Assembly: GCA_027600665.1 (NCBI GenBank) | Contig: JADGJL010000094.1 | Location: 1-44,645 of the forward strand | Reading direction: 5' to 3' | Length of the DNA stretch: 44,645 bases | Source of the DNA: Irineochytrium annulatum | Taxonomy: Eukaryota; Chytridiomycota; Chytridiomycetes; Chytridiales; Chytridiaceae | Shown here: positions 21,790-32,500 of the stretch, piece by piece | How the letters are laid out: each line of letters opens with the position of its first letter | How positions within the stretch are numbered: the first letter of the stretch is position 1 | The notes under the pieces: generated by a model | Told to the model about the DNA's origin: nothing | Database searches by the model: none | The model's input: only the letters and a program-made list of their open reading frames with translations | Position numbers and translations under genes: made by a program

Positions 21790-22740
21790 CTAGTATGTAA
21801 TGCTTGCGGCCGTCCGCGGACTCCGACGATGGTCTGGAGGTAGAAGACGCAGCAGCCTGGTGTCATGCCGACGACGAGGACGGCCAGGACGGCCAAAGGC
21901 CTGCCATTTGTTGCTGTCAATCGCGTCTTTCAAGTGGCCCACACCGGCTGTATGTCTTCTCTTGCTTCATTTCATGCTTCTCCAACCACCACTTGAAAGG
22001 AAAGACTCGTGACACCATACGGTGACCTGGTCGGAAGCATTGATGAATGAATATTCAATTTCGAGACCATTACCATCGAACCCCGTGTCTATGAAGAGGC
22101 TATCTTCATCAAACGGCTGCTTCTTACAACGTTTTTACACATGGCTGGCGCCTCACGACACCATTAACGGCCGCGAGCTCCCGTTTTAACTGTGAGGATT
22201 CCGAACAATAGGGTAATAATCATCACGACCCTGCACCTGGAAAGCACTGTCAGCAGAGAAATTTGACGGCGGCTGTGCTGTTCAAACATGTATCCTTCCA
22301 GCGAAAATATAATCAACTGTAGTTATCCCAGCTTAAATATTCGATTCGTTATTGAGCTCGTATGGTCGCCCGTGAATCTTGGCCGTGAATACGAAGCTGG
22401 ATAGGAGTGACAAACTCCCCACGGCCTCGACGGTGAACGACGCTGGGTTCAAGTTGCGAGCAATGCAGGCCGAGAAGCTACGTTCGACCCTCACATGATG
22501 ATTACCCTGAACGCGGATCATCTCTCTTTTAATCGATACGATCGCATCTTTTTCTCCGGCGCGGGGAATGACAATGGTAATTATCAACTATTTAGCCAAT
22601 GATTACCGGCCCGCAAACAAATTGGGGGACTGACCACCTGGAGATTCACGCTGAGCTTTCAAATGATGGAAATACTGGGGACAACGTGCTTCGGGTGCAA
22701 AGGTGACGAGCATAACGCCGTTGCAATGACGCGAGTGTGG
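21790..22740 (+). pseudogene. Decayed copy of the TDP2-like gene
   Basis: Pieces of the upstream TDP2-like gene reappear here in order and orientation. Bases near 22070-22130 translate like TIEPRVYEEAIFIKRLL against ISIQPRAYGEGIFVKRPL. Bases near 22150-22250 match the DTIMGREL and TVHLEST parts (HDTINGREL, TLHLEST) but with an in-frame TAA after GREL. Bases 22376-22420 match the GDTN region with the catalytic Asp changed (AVNTKLDRSDK). Bases 22528-22570 match FNRFDRIYFAGAG (FNRYDRIFFSGAG), and 22630-22660 match SDHWGLHAEL with Trp lost (DHLEIHAEL). Exon 1 similarity near 21800-21900 is weaker. Frames shift between blocks and stops interrupt it, so it cannot encode an enzyme. Boundaries are approximate. 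Confidence 0.82.
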
Positions 22741-22850
22741 TATGAGTGAAGCGAGCACCAGAGTTACAATTGCTTCGCATCGGAACCATAAGTGCTTAAG
22801 TTAATTGAAGCATAGCACCTTTTAATTATTGCTAAAAAAAATAAAAACAA

Positions 22851-23644
22851 TCAAGCAACTACGACGGTCGTTGAAGACGCAGTCCTTGATCTTTCCACCA
22901 CCCAACCAGCAGCGGCTGTCTTCATAGCGAACACGTCGTCCTCCACAGCATCGGGCGCAAATGCGCTGGCGTAAAATCCCGTCCACGCGATCCCAGACGT
23001 GGAGTCCAACCACGAAAAGGCGTCGGTAACCTGAGCACGCGTCAGCGCATGCATTAATTGAACGATGATCTCACCCTGGCAGCATTGCCTTCAATCACAA
23101 TCCAAAACACCTCGCCTGGCCACAGGTACAAATTGCCGTTTCCCTCCGCTGTGACAGTGATGCGCCCTGTAGACCGGGGGATGGTCACAACGCGTGTATC
23201 GAGCACACGCAGCGGGTTGGGGGAGTTAAAGCCACTGTCTTCGACGATGGAGAACCTTGCTGTCGTCGCAACCGCCGGTCCTGCTAAGACCACTTGATAG
23301 TATCTGGAAAGCCGCATGAACCAGCGTTAGGAATATTCCCGCGATGACCAGACGAAGTACCGGAACTGGCTGGCATATGCCGTGTCGGGCGGCGAGGTAA
23401 AACGGATGGCTGCCTTTTGGTCTCGGTAAATCGCTGTTCCGGAAGCACCGCGTTCCGGAGGAGCTCCTGTGTTCAGAACAGCGCGTGGTGAACCGACGGG
23501 GCCGAGAGGTGCTTCAAGTGGCGCTGTTCCATTGAACGTGAACGTGATAGATAGGTTTTCAGCTCCGGGGATCGCGGCGGCCACGACGGCGTGGCATATG
23601 GTTAGGAACAGCAGCGACGCGATGGCGAGGTACGTGATCATCAT
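22851..23644 (-). CDS. Secreted orphan protein of 230 aa
   Basis: Not recognised. Exons in transcript order: 23644-23361, 23303-23075, 23030-22851; introns 57 and 44 nt; frame closes. The N-terminus (MMITYLAIASLLFLTICHAV) is a clear signal peptide. The mature part is rich in Thr, Ser, Val and Ala, almost free of cysteine, with beta-strand-like blocks (NLSITFTFNGTAP, ITVTAEGNGNLYLWPGEVFWIVIEG). One block, QFRYYQVVLAGPAV, is only formed across the first splice. The C-terminus SSTTVVVA is not hydrophobic enough for a convincing GPI signal. Likely an extracellular or wall-associated protein; function unknown. A neighbouring donor (GTCATC) would create a stop at the junction, which is why GTACTT at 23360 was chosen. 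Confidence 0.72.
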
Positions 23645-23753
23645 GCTGCTTGACGCTTGCGAGTGGCTTGAGAGGCTGAATGTTGAGGAACATTTGACTT
23701 TATTTTTACTGTAAGTTATTCACTCCAATCTCGTTCATCTCCCCGTCCCCTCT

Positions 23754-25694
23754 TCACTTCTTCATTTTAAACCACTTTAAATAACATTAGGAAACGGCAT
23801 AGGAAGCCAAGGAGTACCTTCGGTGTTTTCTTCTCCGCTATTCCTGCACCTGAGGCAGTCGAACCCTCCTCGTGGGCCCCACGCGACTCCTTAGCTTCAC
23901 TCTCACGCAGATCTGTCTCGTGGGAAGGAGACGTGTCCATCGCGTCGATGGCAGGCAGACTTACGGCTTGCGGCCGCGGAAGGTCCTCTAACTTCACTAG
24001 GAATTCGTCCGATAAAGGACTGCCCGTGTCTTGAGTAAAGGTTAACTGGTAGTCCAGTCCGTTCGTGAGACAAACCTCCAGCACCGTCTTCCCATTTGAA
24101 ATAGACGTTGGATGCTGGTGCCAACTTGGCCGCCCACACCGTCTGGGACATATCCGTGATATTCACGATAGGAGGGCTAACGAACAAGACGAACGGACGC
24201 GTCTTGTCTCGAAGAGCATTCCGAACCACGTCGTAAACGTCCGAGACTAAAAAGAGATTAGCTGTCACCACCGTGACAAAATCCATACCCTTCTCGTTCG
24301 ACAAAAATGTCGCCTGTAACATCGTTCGGTCTAGGAAACGCACCCGCACCATTGCCTTCGCTTGTTAGCAAAATGGATGTAAACGGTTATTACCTTCGGA
24401 TACTTCGCCTTCCGCGCCTCCTCCTCCCTGTCTCGCAACATCTTGGTCATTAAGGGCGCATTCTCCAACGCATGAGCCCTCCGCGCTTGGGAGGCAATCA
24501 TCGCACGAACTTCCGCGGGTGTGAGCTCGAAGAATGAATCCGGAAGATCAAACGACTGAGGTCCGGGAGAGTCTACCGGTGGCGGCGCAAAGACTCTAAT
24601 GTTTCGGTCAAGCTCCGCTCCCTGACACAGCTTGTTAGTCTGGCGGGATAAAAGTCAGAGGCAATCCCACCTCAGCGTCCACGTCGGGAGCTCCAACACC
24701 GCCAAAAGAGTTCTCGGCTACGGGCTTCACCAAACTTGAAGAAAGCGCAGTGGCTGCTGCTGCAGCCGGAGATGATGTTGAACTTGATGGTGCGGGGAGA
24801 GCATTGAAGGAAGAAGACGGCGGCGTAGGCGGAGAAAGGGCTGCCGGTTTTGAGGCAGGAGCGGCAGGTAGCATCTTGTCTTCTGCCACTTTCGCAGGAA
24901 GGGGCGCCACTTCCGCTTCCTTAGTTGGAATTGTGGCTTCAATTGTCGGCATCATCTCGGCTAATGTGGACTCCGTAAACCTGAACAGCAGCCGAATTAC
25001 GCCGTTACCGCTAAAGAGTCCCGCATCCTTCAAAGACGTGCTCTTCAATGCCTCAATGGTTGCATACTGCCATGCGCGTCAGTGTCCGACAAAAAAAAAA
25101 GTTAGGTACCTCTTTATTCATAAAAATTAGCACCGGGAGCAAGTAAGAAGGCTCGATGTTCTTGCGGGCAAGTTCCGCTATAGCCTTAAGAGGTTTGGGT
25201 AGGTCCTTCTTCGGCGGTGGCACGCCCGTCCGCGTCGTAAGCACAACACTAGTCTTTACTTAAAACCTTGCGCAAATTCAAAAATATCCACCTATCCCGC
25301 GCCTCAAAAAACTTCAAAATGTCCCAAAGAGGTGTCGTGACCTTGAACTTGGCCACCAGCCTCGCGCCGTCTTCCACCTGGAGAGCGATATCCACTTCCG
25401 CTGTCCGGGCGCCTTCCGCGGTGGACTTGCCCTTCACCAAAGTCAGCTTGGCACCCGGTGGCAAGTTCGCAAAGCGGACGGAAAGCGAAAGGTCCAGGGT
25501 GTTGCGTTGGTACTTGACTGTGAAGCTGTCCGGGTCGGGGAGCTTGAGTTTCTCGCAAGCACTGTTCACCAGACTCTTCAGTGACATGGCCGGAGTCGCC
25601 TTGAGCACGCATTTCTTCAGCGGCTCGCCCTGCAGCTCAACTTCCCTTTAAGATCATGTAGCGGACAAGTGGCATGCTTACGCGTAATGTTCAT
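23754..25694 (-). CDS. TUG/ASPSCR1 UBX-domain protein (Ubx4-like)
   Basis: UBX cofactor of the Cdc48/p97 ATPase. The animal homologue disassembles p97 hexamers and retains GLUT4 vesicles. Exons in transcript order: 25694-25682 (13 nt), 25640-25292, 25248-25110, 25066-24671, 24621-24394, 24355-24085, 24029-23818, 23774-23754; introns 41, 43, 43, 49, 38, 55 and 43 nt; 542 aa. The N-terminal TUG ubiquitin-like domain carries VKYQRNTLDLSL and VRFANLPPGAKLTLV, close to human FQRSVLDLSLQWRFANLP. A Pro/Ala/Ser linker follows, then LPDSFFELTPAEVRAM and ENAPLMTKMLRDRE, then the UBX domain (VRVRFLDRTMLQATF). The seven-codon last exon gives TPKWFKMKK, matching the human C-terminal PKWLKL. The UBX domain carries FVSPPI where p97-binding UBX proteins have an FPR loop; the animal protein also lacks FPR. 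Confidence 0.9.
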
Positions 25695-25861
25695 TGGCTT
25701 AACGTGCCCGTCCTTCCTCCTTGATCTCCCAAAGCCGCTGGCGGTTTACAACGGGGTTCAGAGACTCTGTTTCCGGCCGTAGGTTCCGTGTCGCTGTTCC
25801 TCGCCTTTCAATGACAGAGCACCATAAAGCGTTGCAACTCGTCTATTTATCGATTCATTCA

Positions 25862-27502
25862 ATGTTCCATTCGATCAGTTACACGTTTATAGTGCTTGTG
25901 GGTGCGTCGCTGGTCTGCGCGGACAGCGAGAATGTGCAGGCCCTCACCCCGAAAGACTTCGACAAGGTAGATATAGTCGCGCTCGCGTGTGTGCTGACGG
26001 TTCGTTCAGGTCATTGATGGAAGCAAAGCTGCTCTGGTGAGTGTTCCCGCGTTTTCCCATCAACGGGAGCTCATCCTTGACGCGCTCAGGTCGAGTTCTA
26101 CGCCCCTTGGTGCGGGCACTGCAAGGTTTGCGTTGCTTATGAACATGAGGTCTTCTTTGCTAACTGCGTGAGTGAAGTCTCTCGCACCCGTGTGGGACGA
26201 GCTGGGGGACGCCTTCGCGAAGGAGAAGTCCCTTGTGATTGCTAAGGTGGATGCTGACGCGCATCGCGATCTGGGAACGCGATTTGGTGTGAAGGGGTTT
26301 CCCACTATCAAATGGTAAGCAGCCGTCGGCTTGTTATGATCGTAGCTGAGCTGACAACGGCGCCGCAAGGTTCCCAAAAGGCAAGACGGAGCCCGAGGAG
26401 TACAACGGTGGCCGCGATTTGGATGCGTTCGTCAAGTTCATCGGCGAGAAGACTGGTAAAGGGATTAAGTAGGGGCGACCGAGGCTAATTCACTTGCAGG
26501 ATTGAAGTCTAGCATTAAGAGGCCTCAGTCTTTTGTTAAGGAGCTGTCTAACGAAAACTTTGATGCTGAAGTGTTTGGTGATAAAACGAAAAACACATTG
26601 GTAAGGTCTTTTCCTTTGTTAGCTTAACCGGCTTACATGAGATCATAGGTTGAATTGTGAGCATACTGCCTTTTTATACTACTCTAAGGTGTGCACTTAT
26701 TTTTAAATCACTAGCTACGCGCCGTGGTGCGGACATTGCAAAAGCTTGGCTCCCGTGTATGAGAAGGGTATGTAGGTTTTTCGTCATCTGATGCTAAAGG
26801 TTCCTTGTAGTTGCCCGTGCCTACGCGAACGAGAACAACGTACGTTTTGTTATTTGTCTTACGTCTCTAGCAAATCTAATGCGAAGGACTTAGTGTGTTA
26901 TAGCCAACGTCGATGCCACCGCCAGTAAAGAGGTTGCTGACCGATACGAGGTTACGGGCTACCCGACGTTGAAGGTAAGAAGGCGCTATGAGGCTTACCT
27001 AATGGTGAACAGTTTTTTGGCGCGGGGGAGACTGAGCCTATCACGTACGAGGGTGGGCGCGGCGAGGAGGACTTCGTCAACTATCTTAACGAGAAATGCG
27101 GAACGGAGAGGAAGGTAGGAGGTGGGCTGAGCGCGAAGGCCGGAAGGGTTCCCGCTCTGGACACGTACGCCGCCAAGTTTATGCAAGACAAAGGGGACCG
27201 TGACGCCACCATTAAAAGCGCGAGGAAGGAGGCGAAGAAGATGAGCAGCAACAAGTACGAGCTCTGGAAACAATGCAATGCTAACCTAGCTTAGATACGC
27301 ATTGTACTACGTTAAGGTTATGGAAAAGATTCTTAAGGATGGCGAGGGGTATGTTGAGAAGGAGACAGCTCGTTTGCAGAAGATCATGAAGTCGGGCACC
27401 ACTGCGGTCACGAAGAACGACGACTTCATTATTCGAAGCAATATCTTGACGAGCTTCAAAGCCACCGGGTCTGCTGATGACGATGATCATGAGGAGCTGT
27501 AA
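25862..27502 (+). CDS. ER protein disulfide isomerase, two thioredoxin domains + ERp29c
   Basis: Forms and rearranges disulfides in the ER lumen. Exons: 25862-25966, 26010-26036, 26090-26125, 26178-26314, 26370-26455, 26500-26600, 26649-26656 (8 nt), 26715-26767, 26811-26839, 26894-26974, 27013-27254, 27295-27502; introns 38-58 nt; 370 aa. Residues 1-20 are a signal peptide (MFHSISYTFIVLVGASLVCA). Two active sites have the identical sequence VEFYAPWCGHCKSLAPV, with CGHC at 52-55 and 172-175; cis-prolines are in GFPTIKWFP and GYPTLKFFG. The C-terminal helical domain (about 265-355) fits ERp29c. The protein ends DDDDHEEL, a KDEL-type retrieval signal. The architecture is that of ERp38/TigA/PDI-D. 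The 8-nt exon GTTGAATT restores VEF before the second YAPWCGHC and has no alternative in frame. Confidence 0.94.
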
Positions 27503-27556
27503 TTGTTAGGCAAACGGTGAATGAATGCAAATAGCTACTTCGGTGTAGTGATGATA

Positions 27557-29423
27557 TTATTTGTGCTCAAAACTGTTCTTCGTGTCTTCTATCCAGCTTT
27601 TAGCGCCACGTCCCCTTTCAACACCCTCCATTTCCACTGCTTCTTTTCTGATTACAATCACCTCCCCCATCGTCGTAGCCATGATGCTGCCCTTTCGTAA
27701 ACCTCGCCGTTGTCCCTCCTCCTCAAATGCCATTGGTGGTTCCAGATAGTACTCGTCCGACATCATGAAGGTGCCCCAATGCACGCCCAAACTGTGTCGA
27801 CACCCCAGATCCTCGTGAATTTGAACAGCCTCAGTTGGATCGATATGCTGGTGGCGCATAAAGTATCGAGGGCAATATGACCCGATTGCTGAAACAGCGT
27901 TAAAATCGTAGCGTAAGACGGCTCATAACAAAACACATACGAATGGCTGCAGCCGTCACCGGTCCATAGCGCTTGCCGATTTCCCGGAATGCGGAGCAGT
28001 AGCCCGTGTCACCACAGTGATAGAAAGATCCAGAAGGCCCCTTTACTAAGAAAGACGCCCACAAAGTCGAATTCACGTCGAAGCAGTGCCGGCCGCTCCA
28101 GTGCTGATGATGGGATATGCAGTATTAATGTAGCGGACCAACTTAAAGGGCAAAGCACACCTGAATTGGCGTCCCGATAACGCGAAGCTTCTTCCGCGGG
28201 ATTACCCGATGCAAGTCCTTGTCTTCGTGCTCAGCCTCCGCCCACCAATCCAGCTCGACAACGTTCGTAACGCCAAAGTTTGCAAACCACGACCGCAAGC
28301 CCACGGGTATATACCACACGGCTGAGTTGCCGAGATAAGCTACCACGCTCTGATCCAGATGATCGTAGTGGTTGTGCGAGACCAGAACGATGTCGATTTT
28401 CGGCAGTTCCTGGATTTGGCATGGGACTCTTTGGACGCGCTTGGGTCCGAGCCAGTCGCCGACTGTACGAGAGCTACGAAAATTTAAAAAGACGCATAAG
28501 AACAACGAAGCAAACCTGAAGATGGGATCGGTGAGGATGTTGTAGCCATCCAGCTGAACGAGGCAGGTGGACTGACCTGGAAACACAAATTAGTGTAAAG
28601 AGCAGAGGTGCAGACAAATGAGCACATACCAAACCACGTGATTGACATAATAGGCGGATTCGGATCAGTCTCCGTGGCTCGTAAGGCCCGGTCGTGAAAA
28701 GAATTCCACAGGCCGAAATCGGGTGTTACAACAGGGAGACAACGATCGATTTCCTAATCAGCATTAGCCAAGGTGCCGGTCATCACATAGCACACCTTTT
28801 GATCGCTCGGCACGCCGTTGAGACAGTTCCTAGTCAACTGCCAGCACAGGTAACTCCAAAAATCAGCTAGTAACCTTCGTCACGCTCAACTGCCTCCCTG
28901 CAACGCACATACCAGTGTTCCTGTCCTCCCACTCCAACCACGGGTTAACAAACCGCCCGAAGACGACCAGCGACCGGTATAGCTTCTGGCGGAGCGTGGG
29001 AAAGAGCACGCCTCCGCCGACAGATGACGGCTCCCGGACAGCGGCGGCGCAGTCGTCCTTCAGATCACAATGATGAACACATGTCGACGAGGCCGCCAGT
29101 GGGGATGGTGGTGGAGACGGCAGGCTCGCGGTCTTGGCAGCCTTTGATGGATTCACTCCGTCATCCACGCATGGTTCAAGGGCGGCAGCCTTCCGAGAAT
29201 GCTTCACTCGTCGACCGTGTGCCTCCTTCTCATCGCCGTGCCCAGCCGCCTCCTCTGGCGTTGCGGAAACCTCCTCCCAATAGTGAGAGAGGTGTCGCCG
29301 GCGAGCGCCGGACGACAGCCAGAAACGCGCCGGCTCGAATCCCAAAACGATCGCAACGACGCCGACGGGTACGAGGATGGCCGCCTGCCATCGCCAGGGA
29401 ATGGAGGAGGAGACCGACGTCAT
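27557..29423 (-). CDS. NAPE-hydrolysing phospholipase D
   Basis: Zinc metallo-beta-lactamase-fold enzyme releasing N-acylethanolamines from N-acyl-phosphatidylethanolamine; the yeast relative is Fmp30. Exons in transcript order: 29423-28913, 28866-28796, 28753-28630, 28576-28516, 28473-28161, 28103-27941, 27888-27557; introns 46, 42, 53, 42, 57 and 52 nt; 524 aa. One N-terminal TM helix (about residues 11-30) anchors the protein, probably in a mitochondrial or ER membrane. A Ser/Ala/Lys linker precedes the catalytic domain. The zinc site is complete: SHNHYDHLD (H289, H291, D293, H294), HWSGRH (H361, H366), CGDTGY (D392) and GVHWGTF (H451). LTDPIF and GPKRVQRVP are family blocks. The C-terminal about 65 residues beyond the last ligand are longer than in the animal enzyme. 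Confidence 0.92.
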
Positions 29424-29544
29424 ACTGGAGGAGAAAAGTGAAGCTCAACTTCGGATTTAATGAAAAGACCAGCGGCTTGCGGCGGAGTTTGCCACGAGAG
29501 ACACGACTTTGACTCTGCTCACCCTACTCTGAGAGGGCTTGGTG

Positions 29545-32500
29545 ATGGCCGATGAGGAGCGGCCCAGCTCGCAAAGCCGGTCGGTGAAGCGGCAAGAGAG
29601 CACGCGTGGCAGCGTGAGCTCTCCGGCGGGCGTCAATGGCTCCAAGGCGCCGGGGCCAACCAGCGCGAAGGGGAAGCAGATTATCAGGCTCACCGCAGCA
29701 GTCCCGGGCACGCCGCTCTTCGGATTCGGACACACGCCTATACGGAAGCTATCAGACATAGTCAGCCAGCTTATTGAGAGGAGACTGGCCCCGAAGACAA
29801 AGTCGCGGCGCTGGTGGGACTTGCTTCGGTCCCATGTGGTAAGTCATTGACATAAAAGGATGAGAAGAGAAGACTGATTCGAGCTTGTTAGAGACAAGGA
29901 TTTTTTCAATCTCTTTTGAAGAACCGCGAGGACTCGGCCTCCGATTTTCTCAGCGTGGTCGAGAGAATGTGGACATTGGTGCATAAATATGCTCCGGATG
30001 AGCAAGCAAAGTTCGCAAAGGATTCGACCACCGAGTTTGTGCTGGCCGGGTGGGCAAAGATCAAGGCCGCACAGCATGCTGTTGCAAGGTTGCGCGCGAA
30101 GAAAAGCGCTGATAACTTATTCGGGGAATCGTCAAACCCTCGTCAAGGGGGCGGGGGCGGAAGAATTGGAGGTTTGGCAAGAGGGGATGAAGGGGCCGGC
30201 AGCGGCATTTTTGATGATGCTGGGGATTCCGCCGCGAAGCCGGAAAGCGAGACATTAGCTCCGGCGTACAACGCGGAAAATCTCTCCGGAGGGAATGATG
30301 ATGGCGGCAGTCAACGGCCCCATTCCGATGCGGGTAATATGTATGATGGATCGCTGGAATCTATGTCGCCAAATGAGGATTCAGAGCGGTCTGGAACTCA
30401 GGGAAGGGGCCTGCTGGGAATAGAGGGGCTGAGCTTCGACACGGTACCCAACGTGAATGTCACGCAAGTTTTGAAAAGGATAGCGGGCGGCCTCTCAGTT
30501 CAGCCAGTTGGTAAGAATAAGTTTCTGGCTTGAAGATTATTAATTAAAAAAGACGAGGCGGATTTTTATACGGTGCAAGTCCACTTCAACAGAGGATGGA
30601 AACTGCTTCTCCTGGGGCTGACGCAGGCTGAGTCGTTCGCTCGTTATATGGCCATGTGCGCACTTCGCCGAGCGATACCCATGATTAACGATACGTTGCT
30701 TGATTCTGTTACAAGAGAGGTAAGTTGGTTTGCCAAAATAGGGGACTTGACCTATGAAAAGAATCTGATCAATGTGTTGGTCAACCTTATGATCTCGGAC
30801 GAAAGGACTGAGAACCGGCTGAAGGCCGTCTATCTCTTGGGTCAGCTTGGATTTCAGCTAGGCACAGTAAGGGAGCACGATCACCTCTTGTTGCGGGTAA
30901 GAACGTTTTGGCTGAATGGGTTTAAGATAACAGACGCTTGCAGGCGTTTAAGGAGCTAACAAAAAAGCTGTTGGAAATACAATATCTAGAAAAAAAAGAT
31001 GATGTAGGATATGCAGCATAGTTGCAAACTGACGGATTTAGTCTAATCCGAAGGTCTTTGATTGCGATAGGAGGGCTCTTAAAATCTACCTCTTGCATGC
31101 TATCGGAAAGTTTACACGTTACGTGCATAAGGGGTCGAGGTTCATTGAAGATCTCGTTGTTTATATGCTGCATGAGGAGTTTGCTGGGGGGGACACAAAG
31201 ATGCCTATCAAAGGGCAGTTGAAAACTGCTTCCGAGAAAAGTGATCCGACTTTTGTCATCCGGGCCCTCCTCGGAGTTCTTGACAACGAGGTAAACTAAA
31301 TGACGAGTGCGACGAACGAAGATTAATAAACGCAGATGAAACATACGGAGTATAACGAGAAATACATTGGATCCATTTTCAAGAGCTTCGTTCATCCGTT
31401 AATGCGGACGTCCAACCAGGCTATGCAAATGATGGCGGTCCAGTTCATAAGGTTTAATACCGTTTGCTACGTTAGTTTTGATGATTATGAAGCAATTGGC
31501 TGCCTATCACAAACGAAGATGCCGCTATTCTGGGCCTTGAGACGCTTGAGGCGGGGTTGAAGCTTACGAAGGACTTGGGAGTCCGAAATTTCGATCGAGC
31601 GCAATATGACAAGGAGTTGCTTGCCCTGCGGAAGGTAACAACTCACCGCAGGATCCGACTAATCATATAAGAGACGGATAGCGGAGGAGTCACGAATGGC
31701 GATTCGTTCTAAGCTGTTACGCCAACTGCTTCAGATGCCCGGGACCTTTGCGAAGCTGCGACCCGCTCCGGATCATCCCGGATTCTTCGTCGACACGGAT
31801 TCCACGCTGTTAAATACCAAAGGGATTGTGGTCAGCCTTCCAATCCATCCTAAGTCCAGTGTTACTCTCACTCGGCCGCTGCCCCCTATTCCGGGAGTGC
31901 CTCTCGCAGTTACCACTATACCTCCAGTTTTCATGGTAAACAAAGTTGGACTACCGCGGACTCACCCCCGTTACAGGAGCCGTCGTGGGCAGAGAAGCTA
32001 CCCCCTCCGAAATATCGCTACGAGTATAACGAACGTACTGGCAGCATCCCAGGTCTGCCTTTTGGGTACACGTACGCCCCGACCCCGCTGCTGGATGTGT
32101 ACGCAATAAAGGGAATTGAGCCGGCAAAGAAAGAGGCATCTGGAGCGCTAACGTTACGGTCCAGCATGAACAACTCTAATGGGCAGCTCGCGATGAAGGC
32201 CTCCAAACCAGCGAGGTCTGGCAGAGCTGGCAAAAACTCAACGTCGGCACAAGGTGCCGGGCCAAATGAACCCGATGGATTCGTCGGGAATTTAATGCCT
32301 TTAACCGGCGGAAAGCTTTCGTCAATGACGCCAGCGCAAGCAAAACTGCTGATCGCTGCAGCAGGGGAGGCGAAAAGAAGTTTTATGGCAAACAAAGGCG
32401 CTGCGCCGGCGCATAGAAATACCAGCTTTGGGTTTGTGAAGAGAGGGTCGAACCCAAACGACAACCGGCCGGGGTCTCGGAGCTCTGACAAGAAGAGGCC

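Noticed and set aside
22333..22587. Minus-strand open frame of 84 aa
   Set aside because: It is the antisense of the TDP2-like pseudogene and has no protein character of its own.
24030..24084. Reading through after KWEDG in the TUG gene to give a different C-terminus ending at 23903
   Set aside because: A 55-nt intron with good splice sites switches to the frame that carries the family-specific PKWFKMKK end.
30720..30761. Treating 30720-30761 as coding (14 in-frame codons) in the axonemal gene
   Set aside because: GAG|GTAAGT with a CTTGACC branch-like site and AAAAG acceptor fits an intron of 42 nt. Both readings stay in frame, so this is a preference and not proof.
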